Positions 27,130 through 34,237 of a stretch of 64,000 bases of DNA are shown here, in pieces. The position numbers were made by a program, and so were the translations under genes. A model generated the notes under the pieces. That model made no database searches. It saw nothing but the letters and a program-made list of their open reading frames with translations, and was not told where the DNA came from. Source of the stretch: Paracidovorax konjaci (GTDB lineage: Bacteria > Pseudomonadota > Gammaproteobacteria > Burkholderiales > Burkholderiaceae_C). Each line of letters opens with the position of its first letter. Position 1 is the stretch's first letter. The DNA lies in NCBI RefSeq assembly GCF_900112675.1, contig NZ_FOMQ01000016.1, positions 45,733 to 109,732 on the forward strand. Reading direction: 5' to 3'.

Positions 27130-27822
27130 ATGGCACGCACCGATCCCCCATGGCGCCCGCTGCCGGAACAGGTCGTGGTCGTGGCCTTTCCCACCGCGTG
27201 CCGGCAGGCCGCCTGGCCCGGCGCGGCGGGCGCCCCGGCGAGCTTCTTCATCGTGCAGGCGACCACTGGCGAGATCGAGCTGCCGCAAACCGACTTCGGC
27301 TGGCTGCAGCTCTCGGCGCCCGAACCCATCGCGCCGGGCTGGAGCCGCGTCGGCTACCAGGCCGGCGACAACACCCTGGACGCGCGCCGCGTACCGGTGC
27401 CCGTGCTGGTGCGCCAGCAGCGGTACGCCGTGGAATTCCTGCAGCAGGCGGGCCTGCTGGTGCAGACCGAGATGGTGCGCGTGTTGAATTCGCCGCTGAA
27501 CATCGACTGCCTGATGGCGGTGATGTTCATCGCGAGCCTCATCAAGAAGATCCCGGTCCCGCCCATCAAGGTGCTCGTCACGGTGCTGGCCGTGCTGGCG
27601 CTCATCGCGCTGGGCATGGCCGTATCGCTGCTGCGCCACGGCTTCGCGCGGGTGCCGGAGCCGCTGCCGCTGTCCACCGACACGAACGGCGTGCCCATCG
27701 AGGTCGTGCCCGGGGTGTCCGTGCAGCAGGGCCTGCCGCTCGCGCAGGTTCCGGCGGAGGACCAGACCATCCTGCTGCAGACGGTCAAGGAAATCTATTG
27801 GCTGCTCAGGCAGGTCGCGTGA
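27130..27822 (+). CDS. Membrane protein in reb-like cluster
   Basis: The 230-residue product has a soluble N-terminal domain of about 120 residues (EQVVVVAFPTACRQAAWPG...IELPQTDFGWLQLSAPEPIAPGWSRVGYQ). One or two TM segments follow in the middle (CLMAVMFIASLIKK and VLVTVLAVLALIALGMAVSLL). The C-terminal tail of about 50 residues ends in an amphipathic helix (AEDQTILLQTVKEIYWLLRQV). It may anchor or release the cluster's soluble products at the membrane, which is inference from position. ATG 27130 is chosen because the earlier frame runs into the previous gene. No family is recognised. Confidence 0.65.
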   Translation: MARTDPPWRPLPEQVVVVAFPTACRQAAWPGAAGAPASFFIVQATTGEIELPQTDFGWLQLSAPEPIAPGWSRVGYQAGDNTLDARRVPVPVLVRQQRYAVEFLQQAGLLVQTEMVRVLNSPLNIDCLMAVMFIASLIKKIPVPPIKVLVTVLAVLALIALGMAVSLLRHGFARVPEPLPLSTDTNGVPIEVVPGVSVQQGLPLAQVPAEDQTILLQTVKEIYWLLRQVA

Positions 27823-27887
27823 CGCGGACGGCGGCGAGCCGCATTTGCATTCGCTGTTTTTTCAACCCCGGAGAAAGAGAGAGACCC

Positions 27888-28985
27888 ATGCCCATCACCA
27901 CGCAGGACATGCTCCAGAACGCCAGCGGCTACACCGCGATATTGCCGCTGAGCTACATGGTGCCGACCTTCTACCCGACCCCGCCCGGCACGGTGCACCC
28001 GTCGAGCGGAGCCCCCCTCATCCGCCTGGACGACCCCGACCTGCAGGCCCGCGCCCAGCGCCTGGTGAACGTGCTCTACTGGACCGCCGCCACCTACCAG
28101 AACCAGGAGGGCATGTCGGACAGCCGGACGCTGAAGGTGTTCATCGCCCCGGAGTTCTATTTCCGCAAGGCCTCCCGGCAGGAGACCGACCAGGCCCGCT
28201 TCCTGCGCGACACCACCTTCGGGTCCTACCCCGAACACGCGCGCTACGCGCTGAGCGAGGTGTTGTACGCCGCGACCCAGAACTCGCCGCTGTTCCGCGA
28301 CTGGGTCATCGTCGCGGGCACGGTCTGCTCGGTGCTGCCCATGCAGGACCCGCACCGGCTGAACCTGCTCAACACCGCCATCATGCTGCGCGGATCGCGC
28401 GCGCGGCCCGACGAGAGCGTGCCCTACATCCTGATGGAGAAGCACTACATCTCCCACATCGACGGCCCGCCGGAGGACTGGCACGCCAACCTCGATCCCT
28501 CCACCACCTACAGCTTCCAGCTCAATCCCGACCAGCACCTCGACAACCTCATCTACTGGGACCGGATGTCGGTCGGGCTGGAGGTGTGCCTGGACCATGC
28601 CAAGCAGGTGGTGGTGAACGCCATGAACACCCTCGGCCAGACCCTGGGGCCGCAGGCCAACGCGCTCGACCTGCAACTGGTCACGTCCTGCGGCATGGCC
28701 ATCGTCCAGCAGGCGGTGGCCGTGGGCGACGGCTCGCTCATCTTCCTGACCGACGGAATGTCGCACCTGCAGCGCCTGCAGGAGCCGATCTTCGAGATCG
28801 GCCGGTTCAACGCCGCCACCCACACGACGACGCTGATCGACCGAAGCACCTTCCAGTTCGCCGAACTGCCGGTGCACGACGACTACCGCGTGGACTACCT
28901 GCAGGGCCTCTACAGCAAGAAGGGCCTGCGCCAGGGCGTGTGGGCCGCCAAGTCCCCCCTGCCGCTGCACACCTCCAACCCCTGA
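27888..28985 (+). CDS. Nitrilase-superfamily (carbon-nitrogen hydrolase) protein
   Basis: The 365-residue product keeps the three catalytic residues of the nitrilase fold. Glu89 lies in FIAPEFYFRK, Lys185 in YILMEKHYIS, and Cys234 in VGLEVCLDHAKQV, the nucleophile with its typical preceding Glu and following Asp-His. The spacing is wider than in ordinary amidases (96 and 49 residues against about 70 and 34), so there are insertions between the sites. There is no signal peptide. The ribosome site GAGAAAGAGAG precedes ATG 27888, 65 nt after the membrane-protein gene. A C-N hydrolase next to RebB-like proteins suggests a toxic or metabolite-cleaving enzyme delivered or controlled with them; substrate and role are unknown. 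Confidence 0.75.
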   Translation: MPITTQDMLQNASGYTAILPLSYMVPTFYPTPPGTVHPSSGAPLIRLDDPDLQARAQRLVNVLYWTAATYQNQEGMSDSRTLKVFIAPEFYFRKASRQETDQARFLRDTTFGSYPEHARYALSEVLYAATQNSPLFRDWVIVAGTVCSVLPMQDPHRLNLLNTAIMLRGSRARPDESVPYILMEKHYISHIDGPPEDWHANLDPSTTYSFQLNPDQHLDNLIYWDRMSVGLEVCLDHAKQVVVNAMNTLGQTLGPQANALDLQLVTSCGMAIVQQAVAVGDGSLIFLTDGMSHLQRLQEPIFEIGRFNAATHTTTLIDRSTFQFAELPVHDDYRVDYLQGLYSKKGLRQGVWAAKSPLPLHTSNP

Positions 28986-28997
28986 GGGCGGGCGGCA

Positions 28998-29021
28998 CTG
29001 CGCGGGCCGCAGCCCGCGCAG
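28998..29021. terminator. Hairpin between convergent genes
   Basis: A perfect 10-bp stem (28998-29007 with 29012-29021) with a CGCA loop lies in the 43-nt gap between the nitrilase-type gene and the S24 repressor gene, which converge. The symmetrical position suits a bidirectional terminator, although neither strand has a T-run. Confidence 0.55.
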
Positions 29022-29028
29022 CCATCGG

Positions 29029-29778
29029 TCACAGCATTTCGCTGTGCACGTGCACCACGCGGCCGATGAGCCGGGCGGCGGGCTCGGTGAGCTGCTTGCG
29101 CGGAAACCGCGGCGCGTTCTCCGCCGCCAGCCACCAGGCGCCGCTGTCGCGCACCACGCGGCGCACCAGGCAGGCACCTTCGTAATCGACCACGAACACC
29201 TGGCCATCGGCCGGGGCGGGCTCGCGCGTGTCCACCGTGACCACGTCGCCGGCATGGAGCGACGGCTGCATGCTGTCGTCGCCGAGCGCCACGGCGATCA
29301 GGTCGCGCGCCCGCAGGCTGCGGCGCGCCAGCCAGTCATGGGTGAGCGCGATGGCGGGCATGCCGCCTTCACCCGCATCGGTGCCCTGGCGGAGTGCCGC
29401 CGCGCCGGCGGCCCGGCCCGCGTCGGCCCGCCACCGCAGGCTCTGCTGCGGCCGCACGGCGAGCACCAGCACGGCTTCGTCCCCGGCGTCGGCCCCTGCG
29501 GGCGGCGCCGCGGCGGCCTCGTAGAGCCCCTCGGCCTCGCCCACGCGCGGCAGCGGATGCCCCGGGGACTGGAACCAGTAGCGCATGCCGCGCAGGCCCT
29601 CGATCGCCCGCACGGTCTTGTCGGACACCGCGCGCGACCCGGACAGCATCTGCCGCACGAAAGCCCCGTCGCGGTAGCCCAGCACCCGCCCGAAGGCGGT
29701 GACGTTGCCCTCGGTGAGATGGCCCACCGCCTGCTCCAGGCGCTGGCGCCGGTAGAGTTGCAACGCGGTTTCGTCCAT
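29029..29778 (-). CDS. S24 (LexA/CI-type) repressor
   Basis: The 249-residue product has an N-terminal DNA-binding domain (about 1-70: AVGHLTEGNVTAFGRVLGYRDGAFVRQMLSGSRAVSDKTVRAIEGL). A Pro/Ala linker and a C-terminal LexA/UmuD-like peptidase domain follow. The nucleophile is Ser169 in GDDSMQPSLHAGD. The general-base Lys of LexA and lambda CI aligns with Arg206 in LVRRVVRDSG, so self-cleavage may be lost or altered. ATG 29778 is preferred to a start 18 nt earlier because it ends closer to the DNA-binding helix. The gene is divergent from a Cro-like gene, as in phage switches, but no other phage gene is nearby. Confidence 0.85.
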   Translation of the reverse strand: MDETALQLYRRQRLEQAVGHLTEGNVTAFGRVLGYRDGAFVRQMLSGSRAVSDKTVRAIEGLRGMRYWFQSPGHPLPRVGEAEGLYEAAAAPPAGADAGDEAVLVLAVRPQQSLRWRADAGRAAGAAALRQGTDAGEGGMPAIALTHDWLARRSLRARDLIAVALGDDSMQPSLHAGDVVTVDTREPAPADGQVFVVDYEGACLVRRVVRDSGAWWLAAENAPRFPRKQLTEPAARLIGRVVHVHSEML

Positions 29779-29783
29779 GGGGG

Positions 29784-29856
29784 CGGAAAGTAGCACGCGC
29801 TACGGTTGCTTTTGCTACTTTCCGAAAATAGAATCCAGAGCAATTGCTACTTTCCG
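29784..29856. promoter_or_regulatory. Operator region with three copies of a 12-bp site
   Basis: TGCTACTTTCCG occurs exactly three times in the 89-nt region between the S24 gene and the Cro-like gene: inverted at 29784-29795, and direct at 29813-29824 and 29845-29856. Copies 1 and 3 sit just before each gene's start codon, and neither start has a Shine-Dalgarno site. The sites are candidate binding sites for the repressor and for the Cro-like protein, and may overlap the promoters. Confidence 0.7.
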
Positions 29857-29867
29857 CGCTGCGGGCC

Positions 29868-30122
29868 ATGACCCTGGACCAATACCTCCAACTGCACGAT
29901 GCGCTGAGCGTGCGCGAACTGCGGATGCGCATGGCGCAGCACGGCTCCCCCATCAAGAGCGATGCGCAGATCCGGCAATGGCAGCACCGCTACGCCCAGC
30001 GCATCCCATCGCCCATCAACTGCGTGGCCATCGAGCAGGCCACGGGCGGCCGCGTCACGCGCCAGGACCTGCGGCCCCACGACTGGGCGTCGATCTGGCC
30101 GGAGCTGGGCACGCTCCGCTGA
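29868..30122 (+). CDS. YdaS/Cro-like DNA-binding protein
   Basis: The 84-residue product has a helix-turn-helix (LHDALSVRELRMRMAQHGSPIKSDAQIRQWQHRY) and the family ending NCVAIEQATGGRVTRQDLRPHDWASIWPEL. This ending is typical of YdaS/Cro-like proteins of Rac-type prophages and of Burkholderiales. It is the divergent partner of the S24 repressor and probably competes for the same 12-bp sites. ATG 29868 is chosen for fit to the family; a longer frame from 29844 runs through the third operator copy. Confidence 0.8.
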   Translation: MTLDQYLQLHDALSVRELRMRMAQHGSPIKSDAQIRQWQHRYAQRIPSPINCVAIEQATGGRVTRQDLRPHDWASIWPELGTLR

Positions 30123-30152
30123 AGCCCGGGCAGGGGCCTATAGTGCAGCGCC

Positions 30153-30740
30153 ATGCCCCAGCCCCACCCACCCTCCGGCGGCACCGCGACGCCGGCCGCC
30201 ATCCCCGTGCCGCCCGGTACCGTCATCGCCTCGCTGCTCCCCGGGGCGGATTTCTCCGATGCCTATGCCATCCCCGATCCGCGCCCGCACGAGAGCGCGC
30301 TGCAGACCTGGCTGACCCTGGTGGCGGACACGCCGGGCTGGATCGAGGGCCTCATGGGCCTGCGCAACCGCCTCGTGCGGCTGGCCGGCCTGCGCGACCT
30401 GGGCCCGCTGCGCGGCAACGCCGCGCAGTGGCTGCGCGCACCGCACACCTGCCGGGTGGGCGACCGTGTGGGGATCTTCGAGGTGCGCCACCTGTCGCCG
30501 AACGAAGTGGTGATGGGCCAGGACGACCGCCACCTCGACGTGAACGTCTCGCTGCTGCGCAGCGGGCCGGCAGCGCCCGGCAGCGCAGGCGGCACCCTCT
30601 CGCTCGGCACCGTCGTGCATGTGCACAACGCGCTGGGGCACGCGTACATGGCCGCGGTGGTGCCCTTTCACCGGCGCATCGTGCGCACCCTGATGGTCCG
30701 TGCCAGCCGCCTGCCGCCGGAGGGCAGCGGCGGCCGCTGA
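30153..30740 (+). CDS. DUF2867 family protein
   Basis: The 195-residue product matches the DUF2867 pattern, a small uncharacterised family often linked to heme-like or lipid-binding folds. Recognisable segments are FSDAYAIPDPRP, VGDRVGIFEVRHLSPNEVVMGQDDRHLDVNVSLL and HVHNALGHAYMAAVVPFHRRIVRTLM. There is no signal peptide. A TATAGT hexamer ends 8 nt before the ATG and there is no Shine-Dalgarno site, so the transcript is probably leaderless. It is separate from the S24/YdaS pair (30-nt gap, same strand as the Cro-like gene). Confidence 0.8.
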   Translation: MPQPHPPSGGTATPAAIPVPPGTVIASLLPGADFSDAYAIPDPRPHESALQTWLTLVADTPGWIEGLMGLRNRLVRLAGLRDLGPLRGNAAQWLRAPHTCRVGDRVGIFEVRHLSPNEVVMGQDDRHLDVNVSLLRSGPAAPGSAGGTLSLGTVVHVHNALGHAYMAAVVPFHRRIVRTLMVRASRLPPEGSGGR

Positions 30741-30908
30741 CGGAGGGCGCTCCGCCCGCGAAACACCTGCTCACACAGCTTCGCGTGCCGGCGACACGGC
30801 CTTGACGAAAGGCCCCGAGGATGCAGCCATGGCCCGTGGATACGCCGCCCGCCCTGTGCAGGCGGCCCGCCCCGGCCCCTTCTTCACCGCCGTCACAAGG
30901 AGATATCC

Positions 30909-31340
30909 ATGACCACTCCCCGCAAGGCCCTCTCCCTCACCGCTGCCTCGCTCGCGCTGGCCTCGGTCATGGGCACCGTGACCACCTCGGCGCATGCGGC
31001 CACCAGTGCCACGGTGATCGTGCAGTCCGGCCCCCAATATGCGCCGCCCCCACCGATGGTGGTCCAGCGCTATTCCGCGCCACCCCCGCCGCGCTACGAA
31101 CGCGTGCCCCCGCCGCGCCGCGGCATGGTCTGGGAACAGGGCCACTGGGAGTGGCAGGGCCGCCGCCACGTGTGGGTGCCGGGCCACTGGCTGCGCGCGC
31201 GGCCGGGCTATGCGTACACCCAGCCCGGCTGGGTGCAGCAGGACGGTCGCTGGGAAATGCGCCGCGGCCGCTGGGACCGCGACGGCGACGGCGTGCCGGA
31301 CCGCCACGACCGCCGCCCCGACAACCCCTACCGCCAATGA
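30909..31340 (+). CDS. YXWGXW-repeat secreted protein
   Basis: The 143-residue product has a signal peptide (LSLTAASLALASVMGTVTTSAHA), a Pro/Tyr-rich stretch (QYAPPPPMVVQRYSAPPPPRYERVPPPRR) and two to three copies of the aromatic repeat: VWEQGHWEWQGRRHVWVPGHW and YTQPGWVQQDGRWEMRRGRWDRDGDGVPDRHDRRP. The D-x-D-G-D-G-V-P-D part resembles a calcium-binding thrombospondin-3 repeat. The family is widespread in Burkholderiales and is thought to be periplasmic; its function is unknown. It has a strong AAGGAGATA ribosome site. Confidence 0.85.
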   Translation: MTTPRKALSLTAASLALASVMGTVTTSAHAATSATVIVQSGPQYAPPPPMVVQRYSAPPPPRYERVPPPRRGMVWEQGHWEWQGRRHVWVPGHWLRARPGYAYTQPGWVQQDGRWEMRRGRWDRDGDGVPDRHDRRPDNPYRQ

Positions 31341-31490
31341 ACAGGCGCGCAGGCCCGGCTGCGCGGCCTGCAGGCCACATAACCTTATAGGCACAAAGCA
31401 TGAAGCCTTGACCACAATGGCGCATTCACGGCCCGTGACCGCGGCTGCCCGAGCGGCAGTCCGGCGCGGGCCTTTCCCAAGGACCTTCCC

Positions 31491-32516
31491 ATGCGCCGCC
31501 ACTTCCCCTCCTTTTCCTGGCTCCCTGCCGCAGCGCTCGCCGCCGCGGCCTGGACCGCCACCCTCGCCACCCCCGCCGTGGCGGCCGACACCGGTGCCGC
31601 CGCCGACTGGCCGCGCCAGCCGGTCACGCTCATCATGGGGTTTCCCGCCGGCTCGGGCGTGGACGTCGTGGCGCGCGCGGTGCAGGAGCCGCTCAGCCAG
31701 AAGCTGGGCCAGCCGGTCATCATCGACTACAAGTCCGGCGCGGCAGGCAACATCGCCAGCGAGTTCGTGGCACGCGCCAAACCCGACGGCTACACCCTCG
31801 TCTTCGGCACGGCGGCCACGCACGGCAGCAACGCCGCGCTCTACAAGAAGCTGCCCTTCGATGTGGAAGCGGATTTCGCGCCCGTGGGCACGCTGATCGA
31901 CGTGTCGAACGTGCTCACCGTCAACCCCAACGTGATCGACGCGAAGACGCTGCAGGAATTCGTCGACATCGTGAAGGCGAACCCCGGCAGGTACAACTAC
32001 GCCTCCACCGGCAACGGCGCGGGCACGCACATGGCGTTCGCCGAATTCAACGCGCGCCTGGGGCTGAACATGGTCCACGTGCCCTACAAGGGCGGCCCCG
32101 AGGCCATCACCTCCGTGGTGCGCGGCGAGACCTGCTGCATCATGAACCAGGTGCAGACCGTGCTGCCGCACTACAAGGCCGGCAAGGTGCGGCTGCTGGG
32201 CATCACCACGGCCAAGCCCGTGGCGGCCGTGAAGGAAGTGCCCACGATCGCATCGAGCGGCCTGCCCGGCACCAGGGGCTTCGACAGCTCGATCTGGTTC
32301 GGCATCTTCGCGCCCAAGGTCACCGATGCGGCCATCGTGCACAAGCTGAACACCGCGCTGCGCGAGGTGCTGGAGCAGCCCGACGTGCGCCAGCGCTTCG
32401 AATCGCAGGGCAACACGGTGCGCATCGAGACGCCCGAGCAGTTCGGCCAGACGGTGCACAAGGACCGGGCCAAATGGGCGCAGGTGGTGAAGGACGCGAA
32501 AATCAGCATCGATTAG
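31491..32516 (+). CDS. Tripartite tricarboxylate transporter substrate-binding protein (Bug/TctC)
   Basis: The 341-residue product has a signal peptide (WLPAAALAAAAWTATLATPAVAA). The Bug pattern follows: WPRQPVTLIMGFPAGSGVDVVAR, GQPVIIDYKSGAAGNIASEFVARAKPDGYTLVFGTAATHG, and the pocket segment MVHVPYKGGPEAITSVVRGETCC. Two adjacent Cys residues (TCC) in the pocket region are unusual. No transporter membrane gene is nearby. It has an AAGGA ribosome site. A large hairpin lies between it and the following monooxygenase gene, so it may be transcribed alone. Confidence 0.9.
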   Translation: MRRHFPSFSWLPAAALAAAAWTATLATPAVAADTGAAADWPRQPVTLIMGFPAGSGVDVVARAVQEPLSQKLGQPVIIDYKSGAAGNIASEFVARAKPDGYTLVFGTAATHGSNAALYKKLPFDVEADFAPVGTLIDVSNVLTVNPNVIDAKTLQEFVDIVKANPGRYNYASTGNGAGTHMAFAEFNARLGLNMVHVPYKGGPEAITSVVRGETCCIMNQVQTVLPHYKAGKVRLLGITTAKPVAAVKEVPTIASSGLPGTRGFDSSIWFGIFAPKVTDAAIVHKLNTALREVLEQPDVRQRFESQGNTVRIETPEQFGQTVHKDRAKWAQVVKDAKISID

Positions 32517-32549
32517 TTGGAGGCAACCCCCTGAGCGGCTTTGCCGCTC

Positions 32550-32588
32550 CCCCCTTCTCTCGCGGCGCTGTGCGCCGCGGGAAGGGGG
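32550..32588. repeat. GC-rich nested hairpin element after Bug gene
   Basis: CCCCCTTC (32550-32557) pairs with GAAGGGGG (32581-32588), and inside it CGCGGCGC pairs with GCGCCGCG across a TGT loop. The element follows the Bug gene by 34 nt. Similar 'CCCCCTTCTCTC...GAAGGGGGC' elements are common between genes in Comamonadaceae; this family recollection is from memory. It may act as a terminator or a BIME-like repeat. Confidence 0.6.
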
Positions 32589-32715
32589 CACCCCCTGCGG
32601 CCTGGCGGAGCCAGTTCCGCGGGGGTTGCTGGCCTTGGGCCTCGCCAGTTTCATACGCCGTGAGCACAGCGCCTGCCCTTGCATCCATGGCACCTCTTAC
32701 TGCACCGATTTCTTC

Positions 32716-34182
32716 ATGGCACTCTCTTTCCCTCTGGGCGCAGCCGGGCTGGCCGCCCTCGAACAACGGCTGCAGCACGATCTGCTGACCCTCAACTGGC
32801 GGGCGAAACCGTGGGTGCCGCAGCGCCTGCACGATGGCCGGCCGGTCGTCGACGTGCTGGTCGTCGGCGCCGGGCAGGCAGGGCTCGCCGCCAGCATGGC
32901 GCTCGCGCAGCAGGGCATCGCCGCGGTGCTGCTGGACCGCGCGCCGGCCGACCACGAAGGCCCCTGGGCCACCACCGCGCGCATGGAGACGCTGCGCTCG
33001 CCCAAGGAGCTGACGGGCCCCGCGCTGGGCGTGCCCTCCCTCACCTTCCGCGCGTGGTTCGAAGCCCAGTGGGGCGCCGATGCCTGGGTCGCGCTCGACA
33101 AGATCCCGCGCCTGCAGTGGATGGATTACCTGCGCTGGTATCGCCGCGTGACGCAGGCCGACGTGCGCAACGGCCACGCGGTGACCGCGCTGCGGCCGCG
33201 GGCCGATGGCCTGGTCGAGGTGGATGTGGCCGCAGGCGGCGCGGCCCCCGCCACCTGGTATGCGCGCCGCGTGGTGCTGGCCACCGGCCGCGACGGACTC
33301 GGCGGCCCGCAAATCCCCTCCTTCATGGAGGGCGTGCCGCGCACGCGCTGGGCGCATTCGTCCGACGTGCTCGACTACGCCACGCTGCGCGGCCTGCGCG
33401 TGGGCGTGATCGGCATGGGCTCCTCGGCCATGGACAGCGCCGGCACCGCGCTCGAAGCCGGCGCGGCCAGCGTGGACCTGATCGCGCGGCGCACCGAGCT
33501 GCCGCGCATCAACAAGTCCAAGGGCTCGGGCGTGCCGGGCCTCGTGCAAGGGCACTCCCTGCTGCCCGACGAGTGGAAATGGCGGCTGCGCCACTACATC
33601 GGCGCGCAGCAGGTGCCACCGCCGCACGGCAGCACGCTGCGCGTGTCGCGCCACCCGAACGCGTTCTTCCACTTCGGCTGCGCCGTGCAGCGCGTGCGCG
33701 ACACACCGGGCGGCCTGCAGGTGGCCACCGCGCGCGGCACCTTCGCCTTCGACTTCCTGATCCTGTCCACGGGCTTCGCCATCGACTGGCAGCAGAAGCC
33801 CGAATTCGCCGCCATCGCGCCGCACGTTCGCACCTGGGGCGAGCGCTACACGCCGCCGCGCGGCGAGGAGGATGCGGAGTTGCGCGATTCGCCGGACCTC
33901 GGCCCGCTGTTCGAGTTCCAGGAGACGCCCCCCGGCGCCTGCCCGGGGCTGGACCGCATCCACTGCTTCTGCTATCCCGCCGCGCTCTCGCACGGCACCA
34001 TCTCGGGCGACATCCCGGCCATCAGCGACGGCGCGCGGCGCCTGGCCGGCGGCCTGGCGGGCCTGCTGTACCGCGAGGACGTGGAGCACCACTTCGCAGC
34101 TTTGCAGGCCTATGCGGAGCCCGAACTGCTGGGCGACGAATGGACGCCCGCCGACACCGCGCAGCGCACCGTCGGCCCCTGA
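32716..34182 (+). CDS. FAD-dependent NAD(P)-binding monooxygenase-like protein
   Basis: The 488-residue product has a dinucleotide-binding motif near residue 50 (VVDVLVVGAGQAGLAASMALAQQG), an RMETLRSPKE segment, and a second Rossmann motif (LRVGVIGMGSSAMDSAGTALEAGA). LILSTGFAIDW matches the ATG-type motif of flavin monooxygenases. This makes it a flavin-containing/Baeyer-Villiger-like oxidoreductase. The substrate is unknown. ATG 32716 has no clear Shine-Dalgarno sequence. It is followed 55 nt later by the AhpD-like gene; in relatives such pairs accompany sulfur or organosulfur metabolism, which is inference here. Confidence 0.82.
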   Translation: MALSFPLGAAGLAALEQRLQHDLLTLNWRAKPWVPQRLHDGRPVVDVLVVGAGQAGLAASMALAQQGIAAVLLDRAPADHEGPWATTARMETLRSPKELTGPALGVPSLTFRAWFEAQWGADAWVALDKIPRLQWMDYLRWYRRVTQADVRNGHAVTALRPRADGLVEVDVAAGGAAPATWYARRVVLATGRDGLGGPQIPSFMEGVPRTRWAHSSDVLDYATLRGLRVGVIGMGSSAMDSAGTALEAGAASVDLIARRTELPRINKSKGSGVPGLVQGHSLLPDEWKWRLRHYIGAQQVPPPHGSTLRVSRHPNAFFHFGCAVQRVRDTPGGLQVATARGTFAFDFLILSTGFAIDWQQKPEFAAIAPHVRTWGERYTPPRGEEDAELRDSPDLGPLFEFQETPPGACPGLDRIHCFCYPAALSHGTISGDIPAISDGARRLAGGLAGLLYREDVEHHFAALQAYAEPELLGDEWTPADTAQRTVGP

Positions 34183-34237
34183 GGCCTGCAGCGGCCCCCC
34201 AACGGCCCATCCCGCCTTCCACCGGAGCTTTCCCGCC

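Noticed and set aside
28981..29030. CRISPR-like repeats
   Set aside because: The only repetition is a single hairpin; no regularly spaced repeats were seen anywhere in the window.
29029..30122. Prophage call for the S24 repressor/Cro-like pair
   Set aside because: No integrase, terminase, capsid or tail genes or att-like repeats are seen nearby, so only a stand-alone switch is supported.
23505..30122. Genomic island or integrated element borders
   Set aside because: No tRNA, direct repeats or recombinase genes flank the cluster, and base composition by eye is similar to the surroundings.
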